From assembly GCF_002234535.1 (NCBI RefSeq), contig NZ_CP022521.1, positions 1,860,001 through 1,924,000 on the forward strand: 64,000 nt of DNA, given 5' to 3'. Of the stretch, positions 35,942 to 44,216 are shown piece after piece. Each line of letters starts with the position of its first letter. Positions within the stretch are counted from its first letter, which is position 1. The stretch comes from Actinoalloteichus hoggarensis (lineage in GTDB: Bacteria > Actinomycetota > Actinomycetes > Mycobacteriales > Pseudonocardiaceae). Both the position numbers and the translations under genes were made by a program. The notes below the pieces were generated by a model. The model did no database searches, was not told the origin of the DNA, and worked only from the letters and a program-made list of their open reading frames with translations.

Positions 35942-36240
35942 GAGGGCTGAAGCCGGAAGCCGGAAGCCGGACGCCCGGAGCTCGGAGCTGGAAGGCCGGA
36001 GCTCGGAGCTGGAAGGCCGGAGCTCGGAGCCGGAAGCCCGGAGCTCGAAGCCGGAAGCCGGAAGCCGGAAGCCGGAAGTCGGAAGCCCGAAGCCGGAAGC
36101 CGGGACCGAAGTTGGAACCGGAGCCGGAAGCCCGAAGCCCGAAGCCCGAAGCCGGGACCGAAGTCGGAACCGGAGCCCGGAGCCCGAAGCCGGAAGCCCA
36201 AGTCCGCAGCCCCGAGCCGAGGCCGGAGCCCCGAGAACCA
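35942..36240. repeat. Seven-base-period minisatellite (GCCGGAA-type), fading to about 36430
   Basis: Dozens of imperfect copies of a heptamer close to GCCGGAA run head to tail. Inside, a 21-bp unit (three heptamers) starting GCTCGGAGCTGG is repeated exactly at 35980-36000 and 36001-36021, and with changes at 36022-36042 and 36043-36063. Because seven is not a multiple of three, all three frames of the minus strand read the same circular peptide (F-R-L-P-A-S-G), which explains the long open frames. I do not regard it as coding. Confidence 0.85.
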
Positions 36241-36548
36241 GGACTTGACGCCCGAGCCCCGGGACTCGACAGCGGTGAGCCGAGGGCTGAGACCTGGGAG
36301 TGTGAACTCGATCCGAGATCGACGGCCGCGAGACCTGGGAGCCGGGAGCGAGTACCGGGGGCTGAGACTCGGAGTCGGGAGCGGAGGGCCGAGGCTCGAA
36401 ACGCGGAAGCCGAGGCCCCCGAGCCAGCCGGCCGATGATCCCGCGCGTCGCGGGACCACAGGCCGTCCGTAGAGATCAAGCTCCTGATCTTCGCTGGGCG
36501 TTCCCATCGTGGCGGTCACGCGACGCGCGACCGCCGCCGCGGCGGTGT

Positions 36549-37061
36549 TCACCACGGCAGCAATCGCAGTCGCAGCAGACCGAGCAGAGTCAGCGGATCG
36601 ATGTAGACGCCGTCGCGGCGAGCGCCCCAGTGCAGACATGTCTCCGAGGTGCAGCCGGGGTGCCCGCTCGTGACCGTGCCGATCGGTTGCCCGGCGGACA
36701 CCGGATCACCGGTCGTGAGTATCGGCTCGACGGGTTCGTAGGAGGTGATCAGTCCGGCCGCATGCTGGATCGACACGACGGGCCTGCCCGCCACCGGTCC
36801 CGCGTGCCGTACCCTTCCCGAGCCCGCGGCCCGCACGGGCTCACCCGGTGCGGCGGCCAGGTCGACGCCTCGGTGGCCGGGGCCGTAGTGGTGCGGCGGC
36901 GGATCGAATGCGCGTACCACGGTGAGAGTGGTCGACAAGGGCGAGACGAAGTGCACCGACATCGCCCTTGGAGAGTCCTGGCTCCCGGTCGGCCCGGTCA
37001 CCATCGGCGCCGCCGGCGGTGCCTCCATCGCGGAGGTCAGCAGGAACACCGACAGCACCAC
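36549..37061 (-). CDS. Small exported M23-family peptidase
   Basis: About 170 residues: a hydrophobic N-terminus followed by a lysostaphin-type M23 domain. Metal-site motifs are HRGVDLAA (H-x-x-x-D) and the late CLHWGARR (H-x-H replaced by LHWG as in many homologues). Two cysteines (GCTSETC) are close together. Acts on peptidoglycan cross-links or is a catalytically weak regulator. A related gene lies in the same place and orientation next to rpsB in mycobacteria. The GTG at 37061 is uncertain: no clear ribosome site and a short signal sequence. Confidence 0.75.
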   Translation of the reverse strand: MVLSVFLLTSAMEAPPAAPMVTGPTGSQDSPRAMSVHFVSPLSTTLTVVRAFDPPPHHYGPGHRGVDLAAAPGEPVRAAGSGRVRHAGPVAGRPVVSIQHAAGLITSYEPVEPILTTGDPVSAGQPIGTVTSGHPGCTSETCLHWGARRDGVYIDPLTLLGLLRLRLLPW

Positions 37062-37597
37062 CGCGCCGCCGATTCCTGGTCGCGGCGCCCGGTGACGCCG
37101 GGAGGGGACTCCGGGCTGCCCGGTGTCGAGTCGACGGCGCGACGGCCGGCCTGTCGGCCTGCGTGATCGTCGTGGACCTGCGTCGGCGACCTGCGTTCGT
37201 CCGGCCCGTGCCGTGATATCCGGGTCGCAGCCGTTCTGCGGGCCACCAGGGAGTGCGGCCCGACGGGCGTCCGGGTCCGCCCGGCCTGGGTCGGCGCGCC
37301 GGTGTCCCGCCGAGCCGGCCGACGACGATGTGCGGGACGCACCCGGGTGGGTCGAGAGCAGGACACGAGCGAGGCCGATCAGCCCCACCGGTCGATGCCG
37401 GCGCCGGTCGCAGTTCTGGTGGGTGCTCGACTCGACCGCGTAGTCGTCGTCGCCGTGTCGCGGCCCGTCGCCGCCGACCTCGCACCCGGTCGGTGTCAGG
37501 GCGGGTGAGCCGCCGGGGCGCCACGAGTGCCGAGACTCGCACGCGACGTGCTTCACGAGACCTCGGAGCCGCATGAATCCCATGAGCACCCGACGTC
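37062..37597. other. Intergenic, no gene seen
   Basis: About 540 bases between two minus-strand genes. The M23 reading frame stays open upstream, but the translation loses any family resemblance and is Arg/Gly-rich, so I read it as non-coding. Confidence 0.5.
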
Positions 37598-38641
37598 TCA
37601 CCGGTCCGACGAACTCTGCCTGCCTGGCGAAGCCGACCGGGTCGGCACGTCTGCCGATTCCCGCTGATCGGGTGAGCCCCGCTGGCCGGGCGAGTCCGGC
37701 CGCGGTCCGGAGTCCGGTGAGCCCGGCCCGCCGGACCAGTGCTGCGGGTCGAGTCGACCTGTGCTCTGCCGACCTGTGGCCCGCTGACCTGTGACTTGTC
37801 GGCCTGCGCCCTGTCGGCGTGGCCCCGCGGGCGGAGCTGACGGGAGCGGGCCGGCCTCGTTGAAGGCCGCCGACAGTTCCCTGGAGGCGGTCGCGTCGAT
37901 CTCGCCCACCTCGCCTTTCACCCGCACCGCGTCGTCCGCGTCGTTTCGTGCCCACGGTTCCACTCGCCTCGCCGATTCTTCTGCGGCGAAGGAGACTGCC
38001 GAGGCCTGAGTGCTGTCGGAGGCTCGAGATGCCGTCGAAGTGTCGGCACACCCCGGCTCCGCCACGGTCGCCGGTCGGTCCGAAGACCGCGTGTCCGCGC
38101 GTGTCGCCCCTACCGAGGTCGGCCGTGCCGGGTTCGACGGAGTCGGTCGGGCGTGGGGCGTCGCCGCGGGGGCCGGCCCGGTCGAAGCAGGCCCGGCAGG
38201 CGCGGCGGGGAAGGGCCGTACGGACGGGCGGCGCACCACGGCCGACGACGCCGTCCCGGTGTGGGCCGTCGCCGCCGCGGTGCGGAAGCCCGGGAGTGGG
38301 GCAGGCGCGGGCGGAGGAGCCGTCGGGTCCGACGTCGCAGGCGAAGCCGTCGCCGCCGGCACGGCCGGACCGGCGATCGTCCCCGCCGAGACTGCTCGGG
38401 GTGCACGGGTCGGGACCGCTGGGACCAGGCCCGTTCTTCGGGTCGGGTCCGCTGGGGGCGGGTCCGTCCGGACCGGGACCGCTGGGTTCACGGCTGTTCG
38501 AACCGGGACCGCCTGGTGGAACGAGGCCGCCCGGACCGGGACCATCCGGACCTGGGGCGCCCTCATGCCTCGGGGTTCTCCATCGGTCGGGTCGAACGCC
38601 TCGGGCAGCGGATGTGCGCATGCCGCACACGCTGCCGCCAT
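37598..38641 (-). CDS. Probable low-complexity Pro/Ala/Thr-rich protein with in-frame repeats, unknown function
   Basis: 347 residues from ATG 38641; no family recognised. The N-terminus has CAACAHPLPEAFDP. Next come repeats around VPVRT with DNA periods of 30 and 33 bases, then an ordered-looking charged segment (ESARRVEPWARNDADDAVRV and GEVGEIDATASREL). A run of five-residue repeats (VTGQR, ATGRQ, STGRL) and a disordered Ser/Pro tail finish it. Repeat periods that are multiples of three, and G/C-biased third positions in the charged segment, argue for coding on this strand; the opposing frame is broken by a stop near 38007. No ribosome site or signal peptide. Could still be non-coding. Confidence 0.4.
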   Translation of the reverse strand: MAAACAACAHPLPEAFDPTDGEPRGMRAPQVRMVPVRAASFHQAVPVRTAVNPAVPVRTDPPPADPTRRTGLVPAVPTRAPRAVSAGTIAGPAVPAATASPATSDPTAPPPAPAPLPGFRTAAATAHTGTASSAVVRRPSVRPFPAAPAGPASTGPAPAATPHARPTPSNPARPTSVGATRADTRSSDRPATVAEPGCADTSTASRASDSTQASAVSFAAEESARRVEPWARNDADDAVRVKGEVGEIDATASRELSAAFNEAGPLPSAPPAGPRRQGAGRQVTGQRATGRQSTGRLDPQHWSGGPGSPDSGPRPDSPGQRGSPDQRESADVPTRSASPGRQSSSDR

Positions 38642-38674
38642 GCCTGGCGCGGGGCCAGTGCGATCTCGCCGGCC

Positions 38675-38700
38675 TGTGGACAACTCGGCGTTGTGGACAA
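38675..38700 (-). promoter_or_regulatory. Pair of DnaA boxes
   Basis: TGTGGACAA occurs at 38675-38683 and 38692-38700, both perfect inverse matches to the DnaA box, same orientation, 17 bp apart start to start. They lie between the low-complexity gene and rpsB. Possible DnaA-mediated control or titration; replication start is unlikely, as no dnaA/dnaN is here. Confidence 0.45.
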
Positions 38701-38747
38701 CCTCGACCACGTGTTCAGCCGCCCTCGGGGTCGCGTCGAGAGGGACG

Positions 38748-38753
38748 TATACT
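38748..38753 (+). promoter_or_regulatory. Candidate -10 element of rpsB
   Basis: TATACT is the best -10 hexamer in the 340 bases before rpsB. No good -35 is seen 16-18 bases upstream. If used, the transcript would carry a leader of about 225 bases including the hairpin at 38803. Confidence 0.4.
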
Positions 38754-38802
38754 GCTGGGTGCGGCCAGTTTGTCTCGCGGCCGACTTCACAGTGCCGACG
38801 CA

Positions 38803-38831
38803 TGCCTGATCATCATGACGATGACCAGGCA
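38803..38831 (+). promoter_or_regulatory. Strong hairpin in the rpsB leader
   Basis: Arms TGCCTGATCATC and GATGACCAGGCA pair over 11 bp with one A-C mismatch and a five-base loop ATGAC. No T-run follows, so it is more likely a leader structure than a plain terminator. Autoregulation by S2 of its own leader is known in proteobacteria; whether this element works so is unproven. Confidence 0.5.
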
Positions 38832-38983
38832 AGGGCGCCCGGTGGTCCCGACGCGGTTCTCTCGCCGTGTGGGTCCGGGCGGTTCGCGCGGCACCAGGGC
38901 GGCGGGCCACCCGGCTCGTCGCGACAACCGACAGTGCGTGCGGGCCGAGTCCAGCACGCCGAACACACGAGGTGGAACCGGCT

Positions 38984-39820
38984 ATGGCCGTCGTCACCAT
39001 GAAGCAGCTGCTCGACAGCGGCGTTCACTTCGGGCACCAGACTCGTCGGTGGAACCCGAAGATGAAGCGCTACATCTTCACCGAGCGCAACGGCATCTAC
39101 ATCATCGACCTGCAGCAGACGCTGTCCTACATCAACCGGGCCTTCGAGTTCATCAGGGAGACCGTCGCGCACGGCGGTTCGATCCTGTTCGTCGGCACGA
39201 AGAAGCAGGCCCAGGAGGCGATCTCCGAGCAGGCACTGCGCGTGGGGATGCCCTTCGTCAACCAGCGCTGGCTGGGCGGGATGCTCACCAACTTCACCAC
39301 CGTGCACAAGCGTCTCCAGCGCCTCAAGGAGCTGGAGTCGATGGAGCAGACCGGTGGCTTCCAGGGTCGCACCAAGAAGGAGATCTTGATGCTGACCCGT
39401 GAGAAGGACAAGCTGGCGCGCACGCTCGGCGGTATTCGCGACATGGCGAAGGTGCCCAGCGCGGTCTGGATCGTGGACACCAAGAAGGAGCACATCGCCG
39501 TCGGCGAAGCTCGCAAGCTGGGTATCCCGGTCGTCGCGATCCTGGACACCAACTGTGACCCGGACGAGGTCGACTACCCCATCCCGGGTAACGACGACGC
39601 GATCCGCTCCGCCGCCCTGCTCACCCGCGTGGTGGCCGACGGCGTCGCGGAGGGTCTCATGACCCGCTCCGGCCGCAACAACACCGCGCCCGAGGGCGAG
39701 GACAAGCCGCAGCCCGGCGCGACCGACGAGCCGCTCGCCGAGTGGGAGAAGGAACTGCTCACGGGCGCCGACGCCGAGAAGTCCCAGGCCGAGGCGACAG
39801 AGCAGCCCGCCCAGGCCTGA
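38984..39820 (+). CDS. rpsB: 30S ribosomal protein S2
   Basis: 278 residues. Core motifs are [43 protein letters not shown] and [20 protein letters not shown]. The acidic C-terminal tail of about 40 residues is typical of actinobacteria. ATG at 38984 follows GAGGTGG; a long upstream extension of the frame is not S2-like. Separated from tsf by two hairpins. Confidence 0.98.
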   Translation: MAVVTMKQLLDSGVHFGHQTRRWNPKMKRYIFTERNGIYIIDLQQTLSYINRAFEFIRETVAHGGSILFVGTKKQAQEAISEQALRVGMPFVNQRWLGGMLTNFTTVHKRLQRLKELESMEQTGGFQGRTKKEILMLTREKDKLARTLGGIRDMAKVPSAVWIVDTKKEHIAVGEARKLGIPVVAILDTNCDPDEVDYPIPGNDDAIRSAALLTRVVADGVAEGLMTRSGRNNTAPEGEDKPQPGATDEPLAEWEKELLTGADAEKSQAEATEQPAQA

Positions 39821-39832
39821 GCCCTGGCCCTG

Positions 39833-39861
39833 GATCCTGCTCCGATCCCCGGAGCAGGATC
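39833..39861 (+). terminator. Hairpin just after rpsB
   Basis: GATCCTGCTCC and GGAGCAGGATC form a perfect 11-bp stem around GATCCCC, 13 bases after the rpsB stop. No T-tract. May stabilise the 3' end or attenuate transcription into tsf. Confidence 0.55.
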
Positions 39862-39898
39862 ACGCAGGTCTTCCGGGACCGCGGACGACCTCCCGAAC

Positions 39899-39938
39899 AC
39901 CGCGCGGGCGGGCCCACCATCGGGCCCGCCCGCGCGGT
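39899..39938 (+). terminator. Very strong GC hairpin between rpsB and tsf
   Basis: A perfect 17-bp stem (ACCGCGCGGGCGGGCCC with its complement) around the loop ACCATC. The absence of a T-tract is normal for actinobacterial terminators. Together with the preceding hairpin it probably lowers read-through from rpsB into tsf. Confidence 0.7.
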
Positions 39939-40038
39939 GCGGGATCGGGGCATCTCGGCTGTGCGGCCGGTGCCCTGTCTTTGCCCCTGGCGCGACTTCG
40001 CCGCGCAACAACAGACATGTAAGGATTGACGACCCACC

Positions 40039-40857
40039 ATGGCGAACTACACGGCGGCTGATGTCAAGCGGCTCCGCGAGCTGACCGGCTCCGGCATGAT
40101 GGACTGCAAGAAGGCCCTGGAGCAGACCGACGGCGACATGGACAAGGCCGTCGAGATCCTGCGCATCAAGGGTGCCAAGGACGTCGGCAAGCGTGCCGAG
40201 CGCGTCACGGCGAACGGCCTGGTCGCCGCCGACGGCGGTGTCCTGCTCGAACTGAACTGTGAGACGGACTTCGTCGCGAAGACCGAGGCGTTCGAGGCGC
40301 TCGCCGCGCAGATCGTCGCCGCCGCCAAGGCGAACTCCACGGGCGACGTCGCGGCGCTGAAGGCGGCTCCGACGGCCGACGGGAAGACCGTCGACGAGCT
40401 GGTCCAGGAGCAGTCGGCCAAGATCGGCGAGAAGCTCGAGATCCGGCGTGTGGTCTGCTTCGACGGTCCGGTGTCGGTCTATCTGCACCGTCGTTCCTCC
40501 GACCTGCCGCCCGCGGTGGGCGTGCTGGTGGAGTTCGAGGGCGGCAGCGAGCAGGACGCCCGGGGCATCGCGATGCAGATCGCCGCGCTGGCTCCCCGCT
40601 ACGTCACGCGCGACGAGGTGCCCGCCGACCTCGTCGAGAACGAGCGTCGGATCGCGGAGCAGACCGCTCGCGAGGAGAACAAGCCCGAGGCCGCGCTCTC
40701 CCGCATCGTCGAGGGCAGGCTCAACGGCTTCTTCAAGGACGTCGTCCTCGTCGACCAGCCTTCGGTGCAGGACTCCAAGAAGCAGGTCAAGGCGCTGCTC
40801 AGCGATGCGGGCATGACCGTGAAGCGTTTCGCGCGCTTCGAGGTCGGCCAGGCCTGA
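40039..40857 (+). CDS. tsf: Elongation factor Ts
   Basis: GDP/GTP exchange factor for EF-Tu. 272 residues: the N-terminal UBA-like domain ([20 protein letters not shown]), then the core with [11 protein letters not shown] and the dimerisation domain. ATG start. Follows rpsB as in nearly all bacteria, but here with a terminator between. Confidence 0.98.
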   Translation: MANYTAADVKRLRELTGSGMMDCKKALEQTDGDMDKAVEILRIKGAKDVGKRAERVTANGLVAADGGVLLELNCETDFVAKTEAFEALAAQIVAAAKANSTGDVAALKAAPTADGKTVDELVQEQSAKIGEKLEIRRVVCFDGPVSVYLHRRSSDLPPAVGVLVEFEGGSEQDARGIAMQIAALAPRYVTRDEVPADLVENERRIAEQTAREENKPEAALSRIVEGRLNGFFKDVVLVDQPSVQDSKKQVKALLSDAGMTVKRFARFEVGQA

Positions 40858-40939
40858 GAAGTACCCGCGCGCCCTGTCCTTCGTCACCGAGGCGGAGGAC
40901 AGGGCGCTGGCTGTCCATCAGGCTCATGGAGGAGAACCG

Positions 40940-41692
40940 TTGACCGAACGCAGCGAATCGGCACTCGGCTACCGAAGAGTGCTGCTCAAGCTCGGTGGTG
41001 AGATGTTCGGCGGCGGCGCCGTGGGCGTCGATCCCGACGTCGTGCACACCGTGGCCGCCCAGATCGCCGCGGTGGTGCGTGGTGGAGTCCAGGTCGGCGT
41101 GGTCATCGGGGGCGGCAATTACTTTCGCGGCGCGGAGCTCCAGCAACGCGGGATGGAGCGCACCCGCGCCGACTACATGGGGATGCTCGGCACGGTGATG
41201 AACTGCCTGGCCTTGCAGGACTTCCTGGAACGGGAGCAGGGCATCGACACTCGGGTGCAGACCGCCATCACCATGGGGCAGGTCGCCGAGTCCTACATTC
41301 CCCGTCGTTCGATCCGGCACCTGGAGAAGGGCCGTGTGGTGATCTTCGGTGCGGGTGCGGGCATGCCGTACTTCTCGACCGACACCACCGCCGCGCAGCG
41401 CGCCCTGGAGATCGGTGCCGAGATCGTGCTGATGGGCAAGGCCGTCGACGGGGTGTACACCGCCGACCCCAAGCGTGATCCACAGGCCACGATGTTCAGC
41501 CACATCACCCATCGCGAGGTGCTGGAGCGCGGTCTCAAGGTCGCCGACGCGACGGCGTTCAGCCTCTGCATGGACAACAACATGCCGATCCTGGTGTTCA
41601 ACCTGCTCAATGAGGGAAACATCGCTCGCGCCGTGCGTGGTGAGAAGATCGGCACGCTGGTCAGCACCCCTGGCGAGCGCTCGGGGGCCTGA
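40940..41692 (+). CDS. pyrH: UMP kinase
   Basis: Phosphorylates UMP to UDP; bacterial hexameric amino-acid-kinase fold. 250 residues with [20 protein letters not shown], the ATP-site [14 protein letters not shown] and [17 protein letters not shown] start is supported by GGAGAA upstream. Part of the rpsB-tsf-pyrH-frr-cdsA block. Confidence 0.97.
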   Translation: MTERSESALGYRRVLLKLGGEMFGGGAVGVDPDVVHTVAAQIAAVVRGGVQVGVVIGGGNYFRGAELQQRGMERTRADYMGMLGTVMNCLALQDFLEREQGIDTRVQTAITMGQVAESYIPRRSIRHLEKGRVVIFGAGAGMPYFSTDTTAAQRALEIGAEIVLMGKAVDGVYTADPKRDPQATMFSHITHREVLERGLKVADATAFSLCMDNNMPILVFNLLNEGNIARAVRGEKIGTLVSTPGERSGA

Positions 41693-41752
41693 GCGTGCTG
41701 AGATCGACACTCGGGACCCACCACTGTCGCTACGCATAGTAAGGAGTCAGCC

Positions 41753-42316
41753 GTGATCGACATCGACGAGTCTCTTCTCGACGGCGAGGAGAAGATGGAG
41801 AAGGCGGTGGCCGTCGCCAAGGACGAACTGGCGAGCGTGCGCACCGGTCGGGCGACTCCGAACATGTTCAACGGCATCGTCGTCGAGTACTACGGCGCTC
41901 CGACGCCGTTGAACCAGGTGGCCGGGATCAACATTCCCGAGGCACGTCAGGTCGTCGTCAAGCCGTACGACGCCAGCCTGCTGGGTGCCATCGAGAAGGC
42001 GATCCGCAGCTCCGACCTCGGTGTCAATCCCACCAATGACGGAACGATCATCCGCGTGATCGTCCCGCAGCTCTCCGAGGAGCGCAGGCGGGATCTGGTG
42101 AAGGTGGCGAAGACCAAGGGCGAGGAGTCCAAGGTCACCATCCGTAACATTCGCCGGAAGGTGAAGGACGAGATCGACCGAGCGGTCAAGGACGGCGATG
42201 CGGGGGAGGATGAGGGCACCCGCGCCGAGAAGGAGCTGCAGAGCCTCACCGACAAGTACGTCGGCCTCGTCGAAGAGCTGGTGAAGCATAAGGAAAGCGA
42301 ACTGCTGGAGGTCTAG
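41753..42316 (+). CDS. frr: Ribosome recycling factor
   Basis: 187 residues, exactly the family length. Splits post-termination ribosomes with EF-G. Motifs are [41 protein letters not shown] and a three-helix-bundle return helix. GTG start preceded by AAGGAG. Confidence 0.98.
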   Translation: MIDIDESLLDGEEKMEKAVAVAKDELASVRTGRATPNMFNGIVVEYYGAPTPLNQVAGINIPEARQVVVKPYDASLLGAIEKAIRSSDLGVNPTNDGTIIRVIVPQLSEERRRDLVKVAKTKGEESKVTIRNIRRKVKDEIDRAVKDGDAGEDEGTRAEKELQSLTDKYVGLVEELVKHKESELLEV

Positions 42317-42363
42317 GGCGTGCTGATCGAACACTCGACCGAGCCGCGCTCTTAGGACTGTCG

Positions 42364-43290
42364 ATGGTGGTGGCTGGTGAGAAGAATGCGGCACCGGGGA
42401 TCGAATCCGGCGGTCTGCGCGAACCTTCTGCGTCGACGACGCAGGACGTCGTTCTGGTTCCGGCGGTGAAGCCTGCGTCGAAGACGGGACGCAACCTCGG
42501 TGCCGCGGTGCTGGTCGGTCTGCTGCTCGGCGCCGCGATCCTGGCGTCGCTGCTGTGGGCACGACACCTGTTCATCGTGGTGATCGGCGCGGCGGTGGCC
42601 GTGTCGACGGTGGAGACGGCCACCGCGTTCCGTCGGGCCCGGGGCATCAAGGTCGCCCTGACTCCGCTGCTGGTCGGCGGGCAGGCGATGCTGTGGGTGT
42701 CGTGGCCCTTCGGCCTGGACGGCGTTCTGACGGCGTTCGTGCTGACCGTGCTGGCCTGTCTGCTCTGGCGGGTGCCGGGCGGTTCGGAGAACTATCTCCG
42801 CGACGTCGCGGGTTCGATCTTCGTGGCCGCCTACATCCCGTTGTTCGCGACCTTCGCCGCGCTGCTGGTGCTCCCCGAGGACGGGGTGCTGCGGGTGATC
42901 GCCTTCATGCTCGTGGTGATCGGCTCGGACACCGGAGGCTACGCGGTCGGTGCTCTGTTGGGCAGGCATCCGATGGCGCCGCGGATCAGCCCGAAGAAGT
43001 CCTGGGAGGGCTTCGCGGGCTCGCTGATCGCGGGCGTCGCCGCCGGTCTGATCGTCGTCACCCTGCTGCTGGGCGGCCAGTGGTGGCACGGCGCCCTGTT
43101 CGGCGTCGCCCTGGTGGCGACGGCGACGCTGGGAGACCTGCTGGAGTCGCTGGTCAAGCGGGACATCGGGGTCAAGGACATGGGCACGTTGCTGCCCGGT
43201 CACGGGGGTCTGATGGACCGCATGGACTCGCTGCTGCCGTCGGCCATGGTCGCCTGGGTGCTGTTGAACTGGTTCGTCCCCGTCGCCTGA
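42364..43290 (+). CDS. cdsA: Phosphatidate cytidylyltransferase
   Basis: Makes CDP-diacylglycerol for all phospholipid headgroups. 308 residues with about eight membrane helices. The C-terminal signature GDLLESLVKRDIGVKDMGTLLPGHGG is complete (given here in part: KRDIGVKDMG, LPGHGGLMDRMDS). Also SDTGGYAVG and PKKSWEGFAGS. Its stop overlaps the start of the methyltransferase (TGATG). Confidence 0.96.
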   Translation: MVVAGEKNAAPGIESGGLREPSASTTQDVVLVPAVKPASKTGRNLGAAVLVGLLLGAAILASLLWARHLFIVVIGAAVAVSTVETATAFRRARGIKVALTPLLVGGQAMLWVSWPFGLDGVLTAFVLTVLACLLWRVPGGSENYLRDVAGSIFVAAYIPLFATFAALLVLPEDGVLRVIAFMLVVIGSDTGGYAVGALLGRHPMAPRISPKKSWEGFAGSLIAGVAAGLIVVTLLLGGQWWHGALFGVALVATATLGDLLESLVKRDIGVKDMGTLLPGHGGLMDRMDSLLPSAMVAWVLLNWFVPVA

Positions 43291-44033
43291 TGGCCTTCTG
43301 GTCCGTGCGGGCGGGCGGGGTCCCGTCGGCCGAGGTGCTGCCGAGCCCGAACATCTGGCGCTGGCCGAAGGTCTACGAGGTGGAGAACCAGGCTCAGGAC
43401 CGTGAGCAGGTGCTCTTCGACGCGCTGCGGGAGTCCTTCGACTGGACCGGGCGCGACGTTCTCGACGTCGGTTGTGGCGACGGCTTCCACCTGCCGATCC
43501 TGGCGCGTGACGCGCGGTCGGTGGTCGGCGTGGAGCCGCACCCGCCGCTGGTTCGTCGGGCACGCCGCCGGGTGGCCGGGCTCGACTCGGTCCGAGTGTC
43601 GGCGGCAGGGGCGCAGCGGCTCCCGCTGCCCGATGAGAGCGTCGACCTCGTGCACGCGAGGACGGCGTACTTCTTCGGCCCCGGCTGTGAGCCCGGTCTG
43701 CGGGAGGCGGAGCGGGTGCTGCGCCCCGGCGGGGCCGTCGCGATCATCGATCTGGACGCCACCAGGCACGCCTATGGGAGCTGGATGCGGGCGGACCTGC
43801 CCCGATACTCGCCTGCCGAGGTGGAGGACTTCTTCGCGGGAGAGGGCTTCGACTGCCGCCGGGTGGACACGTGGTGGCGGTTCGACGACCGGGAGAGCCT
43901 GGCCGCCGTTCTGCGTATCGAGTTCTCGGGGCGGGTGGCGGCGCGGGCGATCGCCCAGACGCCGGGGCTTGCCCTGCCCGTCGGCTACCGGTTGCATGTC
44001 CGTCGTCGGCCTGCTGCCGTGCTGCTTCCGTGA
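43290..44033 (+). CDS. Class I SAM-dependent methyltransferase
   Basis: 247 residues. Methyltransferase domain (about 50-150) with the SAM loop VLDVGCGDGFH, the acidic residue after strand 2 (VGVEPHPP) and VLRPGGAVAIID. Motif IV is SVDLVHARTAYFF. ATG overlaps the cdsA stop, so it is co-translated with phospholipid synthesis, but the substrate (lipid, small molecule or other) is not evident. The N-terminal PNIWRWPKVYEVEN segment may form the substrate lid. Confidence 0.88.
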   Translation: MAFWSVRAGGVPSAEVLPSPNIWRWPKVYEVENQAQDREQVLFDALRESFDWTGRDVLDVGCGDGFHLPILARDARSVVGVEPHPPLVRRARRRVAGLDSVRVSAAGAQRLPLPDESVDLVHARTAYFFGPGCEPGLREAERVLRPGGAVAIIDLDATRHAYGSWMRADLPRYSPAEVEDFFAGEGFDCRRVDTWWRFDDRESLAAVLRIEFSGRVAARAIAQTPGLALPVGYRLHVRRRPAAVLLP

Positions 44034-44216
44034 CGTGGGACGCCCCGTCGGACGCTGTTCGACGACAGCGGGTGGAGCCGACGAGACGGGTCGGGGTGCA
44101 GAGCATCGGGCGGTGCGGGCGCCGGCGGGACCGACGGTACGGTGATGTGCTGCCGCGAGCGGTGCCGTCGGGGGCGGTGAGAGCCCGCCGCGAGCCGTGG
44201 GACACTGGATTACGCC

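Noticed and set aside
35767-36639. 290-codon minus-strand frame (and overlapping frames) with FRLPASG repeats
   Set aside because: Produced by the 7-bp minisatellite, which is open in every frame; no start signal or flanking coding sequence.
37062-38630. Upstream extension of the M23 frame to 693 codons with GP-rich, collagen-like repeats
   Set aside because: The GP pattern is an out-of-frame reading of the repeats in the 37598-38641 frame; the M23 domain starts only near 37061.
38010-39002. 330-codon plus-strand frame before rpsB
   Set aside because: Antisense to the better-supported low-complexity gene, interrupted by a stop just upstream, and it ends inside rpsB in another frame.
39816-39940. 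CRISPR-like or IS-end interpretation of the inverted repeats after rpsB
   Set aside because: They are simple hairpins with short loops and no flanking transposase, target duplication or repeat-spacer pattern.
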